Assembly (NCBI RefSeq): GCF_947496985.1
Contig: NZ_CANMEZ010000001.1
Coordinates: 1-64,000, forward strand
DNA from: an uncultured Kordia sp.
Lineage (GTDB): Bacteria; Bacteroidota; Bacteroidia; Flavobacteriales; Flavobacteriaceae
DNA: 64,000 nucleotides
Direction of reading: 5' to 3'
Both the position numbers and the translations under genes were made by a program. The notes under the pieces were generated by a model that had not been told where the DNA came from, ran no database searches, and saw only the letters and a program-made list of their open reading frames with translations. Of the stretch, positions 37,771-46,792 are shown piece by piece. How positions within the stretch are numbered: the stretch's first letter is position 1; each line of letters starts with the position of its first letter.

Positions 37771-38298
37771 CTACTTTTTTGAAAACTTTTTAACCCAAAA
37801 CATCCATAACAGAAACACCATTCCGTAAATAATTGTCGGAAATACAATATGATGCAACATGTATTCGTATTCAGGAAAACGGTACAATCCAATTCCTAAA
37901 ACAACAATTCTCAACAGGTTTGCTGTGTACACACAAATACTTCCAATAACGGCAAACAGAATTGTATTTTTCAAATTTCCTGTAAAAGCAATCACAAACG
38001 TGATGAATAAAATTAATACGCTTATAGAATTACAACCTTCTACAATTCGCCCAACATAAGTATCATTTACAAGTAATTTCATTGTCGGTTCTGTTTCATG
38101 CAGCATCACTTTTGAATCGTATCCAAATACATCAATAATAGCTACTGTTTGATCAGCTACTATACGTGTAATTCCATCAGGAATTCCATCAAAATTTGAC
38201 AAATACAAACTGTACACAAACGTAAAAAGAATGTATACAACGAAGAATTTTAACACAAATCCTAGTGCTGATTTATATCGAAGAATAGTTTCTAACAC
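37771..38298 (-). CDS. xrtF: exosortase XrtF
   Basis: A 175-residue polytopic membrane cysteine transpeptidase of the exosortase/archaeosortase family. The catalytic triad is visible: Cys89 in V-E-G-C-N-S-I-S, Arg130 in A-N-L-L-R-I-V and His150 in L-H-H-I-V-F-P. Exosortases cut a C-terminal recognition signal and transfer the protein to an envelope anchor. The short length fits XrtF. No protein in this window shows an obvious matching sorting tail besides the T9SS type, so the substrate is unknown. Confidence 0.88.
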   Translation of the reverse strand: MLETILRYKSALGFVLKFFVVYILFTFVYSLYLSNFDGIPDGITRIVADQTVAIIDVFGYDSKVMLHETEPTMKLLVNDTYVGRIVEGCNSISVLILFITFVIAFTGNLKNTILFAVIGSICVYTANLLRIVVLGIGLYRFPEYEYMLHHIVFPTIIYGMVFLLWMFWVKKFSKK

Positions 38299-38438
38299 AA
38301 TTCAAATTAAAAATTGAACTCTTACAAACTTACAGCAAAAGCCATTGAAAAGCTCACATTTTCCATAAATTTTGTTCAATTCACTTTGGAAACAATTTTA
38401 TTCGATAAACGGAGAAAGATTTTTATACTTTTTTCGAC

Positions 38439-38446
38439 TATTTTTG
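38439..38446 (+). promoter_or_regulatory. TAnnTTTG-type -7 element (fRMsr)
   Basis: TATTTTTG, 22 nt upstream of the ATG at 38469, matches the Bacteroidota -7 consensus. No clear -33 TTG is seen. Confidence 0.42.
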
Positions 38447-38468
38447 CAAGCATTAAAAATTAGAACAC

Positions 38469-38927
38469 ATGACATTTGCAACATATAAACCACAAGTAAC
38501 CGAAATTTTAGCCAACGAAACACTTTCTGTAGACGATCGTATGACAAAAGTATGCGAATTATTACAAGAAAATTTTGATCATTATGATTGGGTTGGTTTT
38601 TACTTCAAAAATGGTGACAAACCTGAATTAAAACTAAGAGCATTTGCAGGTGAACCAACAGATCATACCATTATTCCATTTGGAAAAGGAATTTGTGGAC
38701 AAGTAGCCGTTTCTAACGAAAACTTTTTAGTTCCTGATGTAAAAGCACAAGATAACTATATTGCTTGTAGCATTTATGTAAAGGCAGAAATTGTAATTCC
38801 ATTGTTTGTAAACGGAGAAAATATTGGACAAATTGATATTGATTCACACACGCCAGATCCTTTTACCAAAGAGGACGAAGAATTCTTAGAATTCATCAAT
38901 GCAAAAGTTGCTGAGATTCTTTCTTAA
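38469..38927 (+). CDS. free methionine-(R)-sulfoxide reductase (GAF domain)
   Basis: A 152-residue single GAF-domain protein. The sequence Y-D-W-V-G-F-Y, G-K-G-I-C-G-Q-V-A (Cys76), D-N-Y-I-A-C (Cys100) and I-G-Q-I-D-I-D-S-H fits fRMsr, which reduces the free R-epimer of methionine sulfoxide using these cysteines. It acts in the cytoplasm in oxidative-stress repair. It is a single gene, divergent from xrtF. Confidence 0.88.
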   Translation: MTFATYKPQVTEILANETLSVDDRMTKVCELLQENFDHYDWVGFYFKNGDKPELKLRAFAGEPTDHTIIPFGKGICGQVAVSNENFLVPDVKAQDNYIACSIYVKAEIVIPLFVNGENIGQIDIDSHTPDPFTKEDEEFLEFINAKVAEILS

Positions 38928-39157
38928 TCTGGAAACAAAAAAATATTACCCGAAAAATATGCATCGGTGAAAATGAAAAATAGAATACTCACTTTCTTTT
39001 GCAAAACACAAATTTAACCACCAAAAAATTCACATAAATCGATTCGTATAGATAAATAAAAAATGAATATTTCTCCTTTTAAAGTATCTACCTCAAAATA
39101 AGTTGATTTTATATATTTTTTCTTTCAATAAGAAGGTGTTTTTTTAGTGTTAATTAT

Positions 39158-39165
39158 TACTTTTG
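39158..39165 (+). promoter_or_regulatory. TAnnTTTG-type -7 element (purH)
   Basis: TACTTTTG, 36 nt upstream of the purH ATG at 39202, matches the Bacteroidota -7 consensus. This also argues for the later start codon, because the frame's first ATG at 39163 would overlap the element. Confidence 0.45.
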
Positions 39166-39201
39166 CAGCTTCACAACAACACAATTAACAACGTAACTCT
39201 A

Positions 39202-40734
39202 ATGAATTCCCTAAAACAAGCAAAATCAGCTTTAATTTCGGTATTCAACAAAGATGGATTAGCTCCAATTGTTGAAAAACTACACGCTTTAAACATTACC
39301 ATTTATTCCACAGGTGGAACAGAAAAATTTATCAAAGATCTTGGTATTCCTGTCGTTCCTGTTGAAGATGTAACATCTTATCCTTCCATTTTGGGTGGAC
39401 GTGTAAAAACATTACATCCAAAAGTTTTTGGTGGTATTTTAAATCGTCAAAACAATGAAAGTGATGTTGCTGAATTAGCTCAGTACGAAATTCCACAACT
39501 TGACATTGTTATTGTTGACTTATATCCTTTTGAAAAAACAGTTGCTTCTGGAGCTCCTGAACAAGATATTATTGAAAAAATTGATATTGGAGGAATCTCT
39601 TTAATTAGAGCGGCTGCTAAAAATTTTGCAGATGTACTTTGTGTATCTTCAGTAGACGATTATGAAAGTTTCCTAAGCTTATTAGAAGCTCAAGAAGGTT
39701 CTTTCTCTGTAGCAGATAGAAAAGCGTTTGCCGCGAAAGCATTCAATATATCTTCACATTACGATACTGCAATTTTCAACTACTTCAATCAAGATCATGC
39801 AATTCCTGCATTGAAAGTGAGTGAAACTAAAGGAAAAGTGTTACGTTATGGAGAAAACCCACATCAAAAAGGATTTTTCTTTGGAAACTTTGATGAAATG
39901 TTTGATAAGCTTCACGGAAAAGAATTAAGTTACAACAACTTATTAGATGTTGACGCAGCTGTAAACTTAATGAACGAGTTTACAAACGACGATCCAACAT
40001 TTGCCATCTTAAAACATAACAATGCTTGTGGTTTTGCAACACGCCCTACTATTCATCAAGCATATGTAGATGCTCTGGCTGGTGATCCAATTTCTGCGTT
40101 TGGAGGAATTTTAATTTCAAACAAAAAAATTGACAAAGCAACCGCTACAGAAATTCATAAATTATTCTGCGAAGTTGTCATTGCTCCAGAATATGATGTA
40201 GATGCGTTGGAAGTTTTAAAAGGAAAGAAAAACAGAATCATCTTAATTCAAAACGAAGTAGCCTTACCAAAAATGCAGGTTCGTACGTGTTTAAATGGCG
40301 TATTACTTCAAGATAAAGATGCAAAAACAGATACGCTGGAAGGTTTAGCATATGCTACTGAAACCAAACCAACGGATGCACAAATAGAAGATTTATTATT
40401 TGCTTCTAAATTATGTAAGCATACAAAATCAAATACAATTGTTTTAGTAAAAAACAAACAATTATGCGCAAGCGGAACAGGACAAACAAGTAGAGTTGAT
40501 GCTTTGAATCAATCTATCGTAAAAGCGAATAGCTTTAACTTTGATTTAAATGGAGCAGTCATGGCGAGTGACGCATTTTTCCCATTTCCTGATTGTGTAG
40601 AAATAGCCAATAACGCTGGAATAAATGCCGTAATTCAGCCAGGTGGATCTATAAAAGATCAATTAAGTATCGATTATTGCAACGCAAACAATGTAGCAAT
40701 GGTATTTACAGGCACAAGACACTTTAAACATTAA
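39202..40734 (+). CDS. purH: bifunctional AICAR formyltransferase / IMP cyclohydrolase
   Basis: About 510 residues from the ATG at 39202 (M-N-S-L-K-Q-A-K-S-A-L-I-S-V), the normal PurH start; the frame is open from 39163 but those 13 residues are not family-like and overlap the promoter element. It catalyses the last two steps of purine synthesis. The N-terminal MGS-like cyclohydrolase domain has S-T-G-G-T-E-K and G-G-R-V-K-T-L-H-P-K-V-F-G-G-I-L; the transformylase domain has L-R-Y-G-E-N-P-H-Q and the K-H-N-N-A-C-G motif. The end is A-M-V-F-T-G-T-R-H-F-K-H. Confidence 0.96.
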   Translation: MNSLKQAKSALISVFNKDGLAPIVEKLHALNITIYSTGGTEKFIKDLGIPVVPVEDVTSYPSILGGRVKTLHPKVFGGILNRQNNESDVAELAQYEIPQLDIVIVDLYPFEKTVASGAPEQDIIEKIDIGGISLIRAAAKNFADVLCVSSVDDYESFLSLLEAQEGSFSVADRKAFAAKAFNISSHYDTAIFNYFNQDHAIPALKVSETKGKVLRYGENPHQKGFFFGNFDEMFDKLHGKELSYNNLLDVDAAVNLMNEFTNDDPTFAILKHNNACGFATRPTIHQAYVDALAGDPISAFGGILISNKKIDKATATEIHKLFCEVVIAPEYDVDALEVLKGKKNRIILIQNEVALPKMQVRTCLNGVLLQDKDAKTDTLEGLAYATETKPTDAQIEDLLFASKLCKHTKSNTIVLVKNKQLCASGTGQTSRVDALNQSIVKANSFNFDLNGAVMASDAFFPFPDCVEIANNAGINAVIQPGGSIKDQLSIDYCNANNVAMVFTGTRHFKH

Positions 40735-40742
40735 AAATTTTA

Positions 40743-40750
40743 TACCTTTG
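40743..40750 (+). promoter_or_regulatory. TAnnTTTG-type -7 element (mreB operon)
   Basis: TACCTTTG lies 51 nt upstream of the mreB ATG and just past the purH stop. It matches the Bacteroidota -7 consensus and suggests a separate promoter for the rod-shape operon. Confidence 0.42.
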
Positions 40751-40801
40751 TATTTCATACTTAATGACTTACAAAACGTATACAAACAGCAGATATAACA
40801 C

Positions 40802-41830
40802 ATGGGATTTTTTGATTTCTTAACAGAGGAAATAGCAATAGATTTAGGAACCGCAAACACATTGATCATTCATAATGACAAAGTTGTTGTAGATAGTCCT
40901 TCTATTGTCGCCAGGGACAGGATGTCGAATAAAATCATTGCCGTCGGACAGGAAGCTGCTCGTATGCAGGGAAAAACCCATGAGAACATCAAAACGATTC
41001 GTCCATTAAAAGATGGAGTTATTGCAGATTTTGATGCTTCTGAAAAAATGATTAGTCTGTTTATAAAAAATATTCCAGCGCTTAAAAAGAAATTATTTCC
41101 ACCATCACTTCGTATGGTAATTTGTATTCCTTCAGGAATTACAGAAGTAGAAATGCGAGCTGTAAAAGAATCTGCTGAGCGCGTAAACGGAAAAGAAGTT
41201 TATTTGATACACGAACCAATGGCAGCTGCCATTGGTATCGGTGTCGATATCATGCAACCAAAAGGAAACATGATTGTTGATATCGGAGGTGGTACTACAG
41301 AAATTGCTGTTATTGCTTTGGGAGGAATTGTTTGTGACAAATCTGTAAAAGTAGCAGGTGATGTATTTACCAACGATATCGTATACTACATGCGTACACA
41401 ACATAACTTATATGTTGGAGAGCGCACGGCTGAAAAGATTAAAATTCAAATTGGAGCAGCAACCGAAGATTTAGAAGTTCCGCCAGAAGAAATGTCGGTT
41501 CAAGGACGTGACTTACTAACTGGAAAACCTAAGCAAGTTCAGATTTCATATCGTGAAGTTGCTAAAGCCTTAGACAAGTCAATCCTTCGTATTGAAGACG
41601 CAGTAATGGAAACCTTATCACAAACACCTCCTGAATTAGCGGCTGATATTTACAACACAGGTATCTATCTTGCTGGTGGTGGATCCATGTTACGTGGTTT
41701 AGACAAGCGTCTTTCTCAAAAAACAGATTTACCTGTATATATTGCCGAAGATCCATTACGTGCCGTTGTACGTGGAACAGGAATTACCCTGAAAAACCTT
41801 AGCAAATTCAAAAGTGTATTGATCAAATAA
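40802..41830 (+). CDS. mreB: rod shape-determining protein MreB
   Basis: A 342-residue bacterial actin homologue. The phosphate loops I-D-L-G-T-A-N-T and D-I-G-G-G-T-T-E-I, and the adenosine motif L-A-G-G-G-S-M-L-R-G-L, are present. MreB filaments lie under the membrane and guide the elongasome. It is the first gene of mreB-mreC-mreD-mrdA-rodA. Confidence 0.97.
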   Translation: MGFFDFLTEEIAIDLGTANTLIIHNDKVVVDSPSIVARDRMSNKIIAVGQEAARMQGKTHENIKTIRPLKDGVIADFDASEKMISLFIKNIPALKKKLFPPSLRMVICIPSGITEVEMRAVKESAERVNGKEVYLIHEPMAAAIGIGVDIMQPKGNMIVDIGGGTTEIAVIALGGIVCDKSVKVAGDVFTNDIVYYMRTQHNLYVGERTAEKIKIQIGAATEDLEVPPEEMSVQGRDLLTGKPKQVQISYREVAKALDKSILRIEDAVMETLSQTPPELAADIYNTGIYLAGGGSMLRGLDKRLSQKTDLPVYIAEDPLRAVVRGTGITLKNLSKFKSVLIK

Positions 41831-41845
41831 GAACATATATAGTAC

Positions 41846-42670
41846 ATGCAACAGATTCTTAATTTTCTGATAAAGAATAAAAACTTTATTCTCTTTATGC
41901 TGTTGCTGTTTATTTCGCTAGTTTTTACAATTCAATCACACTCATACCATAAAAGTAAATTTATTAATTCTGCCAATTGGCTTACAGGAGGAATTTACGA
42001 ACAAGCAAATGGTATTTCATCCTATTTTTCATTAAAATCTGAAAATGAAAAACTAGTAGAAGAAAATCGCAGGTTAAAAAGTTTACTTTATAGCAAAGAA
42101 GACAGCTTAGACACTATTCAATTCATAGATAGTATTTCGTTTGGTACTGATTATGTATTTCGTGCTGGAAAAATTATTAAAAACAGTTATTCAAAGCTTG
42201 ATAATATCATTTTAATCAACAAAGGAAGCTCAGATAGTATTCAAACAGATATGGGAGTCGTAACACCAAACGGAATTATTGGTGTTATAGACAGAGTTGG
42301 CGGAAGTCATGCAACCGTAATTAGTATTTTGCATTCAGCTTCAAGTATTAATGCACAACTAAAGAGTAATAGTGATCATTATGGTTCTTTATCATGGGAT
42401 GGGAAAAATCCAAACATTGTACAATTAGGCGATGTAGAAAAATTAGCTACTTTTGAAGTAAATGATACCATCACCACAGGAGGACATTCCACTTTTTTCC
42501 CAAAAGGAATTCCAATTGGAACGATAAAAGATTTTAAATTGGATACAAAAGAAAATCTGTATACCATTAACGTACAATTATTTAATGATATGACTAGTTT
42601 AGAGAATGTATATATCATTGAAAATTTACATCGAGAAGAAATAGATAATTTATTAGCACCTGAAAATTAA
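41846..42670 (+). CDS. mreC: rod shape-determining protein MreC
   Basis: A 274-residue periplasmic scaffold protein. One N-terminal transmembrane helix (about 13-31) is followed by a coiled coil (about 55-80, N-E-K-L-V-E-E-N-R-R-L-K-S-L-L) and the two beta-barrel MreC domain, with N-K-G-S-S-D-S-I, G-V-V-T-P-N-G-I-I-G-V-I-D. It links MreB to the penicillin-binding protein. Its stop directly abuts the mreD ATG. Confidence 0.94.
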   Translation: MQQILNFLIKNKNFILFMLLLFISLVFTIQSHSYHKSKFINSANWLTGGIYEQANGISSYFSLKSENEKLVEENRRLKSLLYSKEDSLDTIQFIDSISFGTDYVFRAGKIIKNSYSKLDNIILINKGSSDSIQTDMGVVTPNGIIGVIDRVGGSHATVISILHSASSINAQLKSNSDHYGSLSWDGKNPNIVQLGDVEKLATFEVNDTITTGGHSTFFPKGIPIGTIKDFKLDTKENLYTINVQLFNDMTSLENVYIIENLHREEIDNLLAPEN

Positions 42671-43177
42671 ATGAGTTCCGTTGTTTTTTGGAATACTGTT
42701 CGGTTTGTCATAGCCGTTTTGGTACAAGTTTTAATTTGTAACCACATAGACTTTTTGGGTTATATAAACCCAATGGTGTATATCTATTTCATTTTACTAT
42801 TTCCTTTTAATTCCAACAGAAGTTTATTTCTTGTGTTAGCATTTTTATTAGGCCTAACTATTGACATGTTTTCTGATTCTGGAGGCGTTAATGCAGCTGC
42901 TTGTGTTATTATTGCATACATACGACCTTTTGTATTGCGTTTTGCTTTTGGTATCAGTTATGAACATCAATCGATCAAACTAGAAAATACTGCATTTGGA
43001 CAACGAATGGTGTATATTACTATCCTAATTTTTACGCATCACTTCTTTTTATTTTTATTAGAAATATTTAACATTTCAAACATACTTCTCGTATTGAGAA
43101 ACACGTTATTCTTTGGTATCTTTACAATGCTAGTCATTACATTATCAATAACTCTTTTTAGTCGAAAAAATTCATGA
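42671..43177 (+). CDS. mreD: rod shape-determining protein MreD
   Basis: A 168-residue membrane protein with about five helices. The weakly conserved family is recognised by P-M-V-Y-I-Y-F-I-L-L-F-P and G-L-T-I-D-M-F-S-D-S-G-G-V-N-A-A-A. It begins immediately after the mreC stop and its end overlaps the PBP2 start by 4 bp. Confidence 0.88.
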   Translation: MSSVVFWNTVRFVIAVLVQVLICNHIDFLGYINPMVYIYFILLFPFNSNRSLFLVLAFLLGLTIDMFSDSGGVNAAACVIIAYIRPFVLRFAFGISYEHQSIKLENTAFGQRMVYITILIFTHHFFLFLLEIFNISNILLVLRNTLFFGIFTMLVITLSITLFSRKNS

Positions 43178-45057
43178 GAAAGCTGCTGTTATACCTTGTT
43201 GTTATTTCCGTTGGAGCAATCTATACAGGAAGGCTTTTGTATTTACAAGTATTGAATGAAAATGTAGTTGCTACCGATATTACAAATGATAGCGCTATTA
43301 AAACAGAATATGATTATCCGCAACGTGGATATGTGTATGATAGAAATGGTGTATTGCTTGTCGCGAATCAACCTTCGTATGATGTAATGGTGATTCCGCG
43401 TGAAGTAAAGGAATTTAATATTCCTGAGTTTTGCAAATTACTTAAAATCACGGAAGAAGAATATCAAAAGAAAATTGAAAAAGCGAAACGGTATTCTTGG
43501 CGAATTCCCTCTGTATTTGTAGCACAAATGGCAAAACAAGATTATGCATATCTTCAAGAAAAAATGCACCGTTTTAAAGGATTTTACATTCAAAAACGTT
43601 CTCTAAGAAGCTACCAAACCGCCGTTGGCGCTAATGTTTTAGGGTTTATTAGCGAAGTAAACAATGCTGATTTAAAAAAAAATACATACTATCAATCTGG
43701 TGAATTGATTGGTAAAACTGGAATTGAAAAATCATACGAAAATGAATTACGTGGAATTAAAGGTGTAAAATACATTCAAAAAGACATTCACAATAAGGTA
43801 TTAGGTTCGTATAAAAATGGACGCTATGATACGCTTGCGGTAAACGGAAGAGACATTCAAATAACCATTGACAGCAAACTACAAGAATACGGAGAAAAGC
43901 TAATGATTAATAAACGTGGTGGAATTGTTGCTATTGAACCATCTTCTGGTGAAATTCTCGCCTTAGTTTCTGCACCAAGCTACAATCCTAATTTATTAGT
44001 GGGTCGTGAGCGATCTAAGAATTATAGTGCTTTATATTATGACTCCATTAGAAAACCAACATACGATAGAACATTATTAGCCCAATATGCACCTGGGTCA
44101 CCTTTTAAAACATTAAACGCATTAGTAGCCTTACAAGAAGAAGTAATTACACCACAAACAACGTTTAGATGCCGTCATGGATATGTATATGGGCGTAGCG
44201 GGCGAAAAATGGGGTGCCATTGTGGAAGTGGAAATAGAAATGTAATTAATGGTGTTGCCAAATCTTGTAACGCATATTTTGCAAACGCGTACAGACAAGT
44301 TGTTAGTAAGTACGATTCACCACGTGAAGGAATGAATGTATGGAGTAATCATATCAAAAGTTTTGGTTTAGGTGATTATTTTAATAATGATTTATCTACT
44401 GGCCGAAAGGGAAGAATTCCATCGGGAGATTATTATACAAATACTTATTTCAAACATGATAAATGGCATGTATTAAATACAATTTCAAATGCTATTGGAC
44501 AAGGACATGTAGAAATGACACCAATTCAATTGGCACACATGACCGCTACCATTGCAAATAGAGGTCACTATTTCACACCTCACATTATCAAAACTATTGA
44601 CAATAAACCTATTGACAATGATCATTTTACAAAACCAAAATACACAACTATTGATAAAGAACATTTTGAACCTGTAATTCAAGGAATGCATGATGTATTT
44701 AGCATGAAAAAAGGCGGAACAGCTCGCTTTTTAAATGTACCTGGTGTTGAAATTTGTGGAAAAACTGGAACTGCAGAAAACTTTGCGATTATAGATAGTG
44801 TACATACACAACTAACCGATCACTCTATTTTTGTAGCTTTTGCGCCTAAAGACAATCCTAAGATTGCCATTGCTGTATTTGTGGAAAACGGATATTACGG
44901 CGCACGTTGGGCTGGAAAGATTTCTAGTTTAATGATTGAACAGTACTTGAAAGGCGAAATCACCTTAAAAGCCATGGAGAAACTCGTATTAGAAAAGAGT
45001 TTAGAAGATGAATATGCAAAGCCTTTAAGCGGAAAACCTTTTACCATTAATGAGTAG
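43174..45057 (+). CDS. mrdA: penicillin-binding protein 2 (elongasome transpeptidase)
   Basis: A 627-residue class B PBP. One N-terminal membrane helix is followed by the pedestal domain (R-G-Y-V-Y-D-R-N-G, G-K-T-G-I-E-K-S-Y-E) and the transpeptidase domain with S309-P-F-K, S364-C-N and K-T-G-T-A. It crosslinks peptidoglycan during lateral growth, working with RodA. A cysteine/histidine cluster between the first two motifs (C333, H335, C348, H349, C350, C365) could bind a metal. It overlaps both neighbours by a few bases (4 bp with mreD, 8 bp with rodA). Confidence 0.95.
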   Translation: MRKLLLYLVVISVGAIYTGRLLYLQVLNENVVATDITNDSAIKTEYDYPQRGYVYDRNGVLLVANQPSYDVMVIPREVKEFNIPEFCKLLKITEEEYQKKIEKAKRYSWRIPSVFVAQMAKQDYAYLQEKMHRFKGFYIQKRSLRSYQTAVGANVLGFISEVNNADLKKNTYYQSGELIGKTGIEKSYENELRGIKGVKYIQKDIHNKVLGSYKNGRYDTLAVNGRDIQITIDSKLQEYGEKLMINKRGGIVAIEPSSGEILALVSAPSYNPNLLVGRERSKNYSALYYDSIRKPTYDRTLLAQYAPGSPFKTLNALVALQEEVITPQTTFRCRHGYVYGRSGRKMGCHCGSGNRNVINGVAKSCNAYFANAYRQVVSKYDSPREGMNVWSNHIKSFGLGDYFNNDLSTGRKGRIPSGDYYTNTYFKHDKWHVLNTISNAIGQGHVEMTPIQLAHMTATIANRGHYFTPHIIKTIDNKPIDNDHFTKPKYTTIDKEHFEPVIQGMHDVFSMKKGGTARFLNVPGVEICGKTGTAENFAIIDSVHTQLTDHSIFVAFAPKDNPKIAIAVFVENGYYGARWAGKISSLMIEQYLKGEITLKAMEKLVLEKSLEDEYAKPLSGKPFTINE

Positions 45058-46342
45058 AGAAGTAAAATTTATAAAGAAAATTGATTGGCTTTCCATTCTC
45101 ATCTACTTTTTGTTAGTTGGAATTGGCTGGATTAATATTTACTCTGCTTCTGTAACAGATGCTTCTACTGGTTTCCTTGATATGAATGAACTCTACGGGA
45201 AACAATTAGTATTCATCATTACAAGTGTAATCTTGATTATTCTGATACTTTCCATTGAGGCTAAATTTTATGAACGATTTTCCAGTATTATATACATTGC
45301 AGGATTGCTGAGTTTGCTTGGTGTTGTCATTTTTGGTAAAAACATAAATGGTGCTACTTCTTGGTATGCGATTGGAAGTTTCACTTTGCAGCCTTCCGAA
45401 TTCGCTAAAGCAGCAACGGTATTAGCATTAGCAAAGTTTCTGAGTGATATTCAAACCAACATCAACAACTTTAAGCATCAGCTGATTGCTTTTGCTATTA
45501 TACTAACGCCTCCTGTACTTATTATGCTTCAACCAGATGCTGGAAGCGCTATGGTATATATGGCGTTCTTTTTCGTAATGTATCGTGAAGGTTTACCTGC
45601 TATTTATTTATGGATTGGGCTCACATTAGTTTTACTATTTATTATCACGCTAAAATTAGGGCTCATTATAACAATTATACTATCCTTGGTTATTGGTTTA
45701 GCTTGTATTTTTATATTCTTTCGAAAGCAATTAAAACGCCAACGAAGAACATCTTTAGCGATTACCTCTTTGATAGCCGCTATTAGCTTTATTCTTGCTG
45801 TAAATTATATCTTTTATAATGTATTTCAACAACACCATCGTGATCGTTTTACACTTGTTTTAGGTTTAGAAAAAGACCCTGTAAAGCTTGAAAAAATGCG
45901 AAAAACATTTGGTTTCAATACAAATCAATCTGAAATTGCCATTGGTTCAGGAGGCTTTAAGGGAAAAGGTTGGTTGAAAGGAACACGTACCCGTGGAGAT
46001 TTTGTTCCTGAACAAGATACCGATTACATTTTTACAACAGTTGGTGAAGAATGGGGTTTTATAGGAAGTTTTGTCGTCATTTTCCTTTTTGTCACTTTAC
46101 TGTTGCGGATTCTCAGCAGAGCCGAACAACAAAAAAACAAGTTTAGTCGCGTTTATGGTTATAGTGTCGCCGCCATATTATTTTTCCACTTTGCCATCAA
46201 TATAGGAATGGTAATTGGACTTTTTCCAACAGTTGGAATTCCATTACCTTTTTTCAGCTATGGAGGTTCTGGACTTTGGGGGTTTACTATTTTACTTTTT
46301 ATATTTATTAAGCTTGACGCGAATCGAATTAATGAGTGGTAA
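45050..46342 (+). CDS. rodA: rod shape-determining protein RodA (SEDS glycosyltransferase)
   Basis: A 430-residue SEDS-family polytopic protein that polymerises lipid II with PBP2 as partner. Motifs include N-I-Y-S-A-S, L-Q-P-S-E-F-A-K, Q-P-D-A-G-S-A, F-V-P-E-Q-D-T-D-Y-I-F and V-G-I-P-L-P-F-F-S-Y-G-G-S. It is the last gene of the operon; its ATG overlaps the PBP2 end by 8 bp. Confidence 0.95.
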   Translation: MSREVKFIKKIDWLSILIYFLLVGIGWINIYSASVTDASTGFLDMNELYGKQLVFIITSVILIILILSIEAKFYERFSSIIYIAGLLSLLGVVIFGKNINGATSWYAIGSFTLQPSEFAKAATVLALAKFLSDIQTNINNFKHQLIAFAIILTPPVLIMLQPDAGSAMVYMAFFFVMYREGLPAIYLWIGLTLVLLFIITLKLGLIITIILSLVIGLACIFIFFRKQLKRQRRTSLAITSLIAAISFILAVNYIFYNVFQQHHRDRFTLVLGLEKDPVKLEKMRKTFGFNTNQSEIAIGSGGFKGKGWLKGTRTRGDFVPEQDTDYIFTTVGEEWGFIGSFVVIFLFVTLLLRILSRAEQQKNKFSRVYGYSVAAILFFHFAINIGMVIGLFPTVGIPLPFFSYGGSGLWGFTILLFIFIKLDANRINEW

Positions 46343-46454
46343 ACACTCAAAAACCAAGCAATACTTCCCTCTAAATGTTAAGTAAGGACTTCCCGTAAAG
46401 ACTTTATTTTAGCTTTTTGTACTTTTTATATGAATTTAACCAAAAAAGAAAATC

Positions 46455-46616
46455 ATGTTAAAAAGTATTTCAAAATTAGGAACAGAATTAAGCAAAACTC
46501 AACAACGAAACATTACAGGTGGCATGTGGCCAAGAACCGCTACAGAATGCTATAATTGTGGAGGAGAATGGCACGCACCACTATGTGCATTACCGTATAA
46601 TTCACCTTGTGCGTAA
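46455..46616 (+). CDS. double-glycine-leader cysteine-rich peptide precursor (53 aa)
   Basis: A 53-residue ORF too short for normal gene calling. The N-terminal 23 residues form a Gly-Gly leader of the bacteriocin/natural-product type (M-L-K-S-I-S-K-L-G-T ... Q-R-N-I-T-G-G). The 30-residue core after the GG contains four cysteines (C32, C35, C44, C52), plus W-P-R and G-G-E-W-H, so two disulfides are possible. An A-rich leader precedes the ATG, and a perfect terminator follows 8 bp after the stop, which supports a real transcript. The next gene encodes a C39-like/VKOR/thioredoxin protein. It could be a bacteriocin, a signal peptide or another secreted peptide. Confidence 0.82.
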   Translation: MLKSISKLGTELSKTQQRNITGGMWPRTATECYNCGGEWHAPLCALPYNSPCA

Positions 46617-46624
46617 ACATCAGA

Positions 46625-46650
46625 AGCGAACTTCGGTTCGCTTTTTTTTT
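46625..46650 (+). terminator. intrinsic terminator with TTCG loop after peptide gene
   Basis: A 7-bp stem AGCGAAC / GTTCGCT with a TTCG loop, then a run of nine T after the stem. It lies 8 bp past the peptide stop. Expression of the next gene therefore needs readthrough or its own promoter in 46651-46792. Confidence 0.9.
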
Positions 46651-46792
46651 AAGAATTGTTATCAATTTATAAATTGAACACTTCAAAATCTTAAAAAACC
46701 TCTTTCATACTATCTACCTCAAAAATACTTTCTATATTTAGCTAACTATAACCAAAAAATTAATTTCCCCTACCAAAATTGAAATGAATTAG

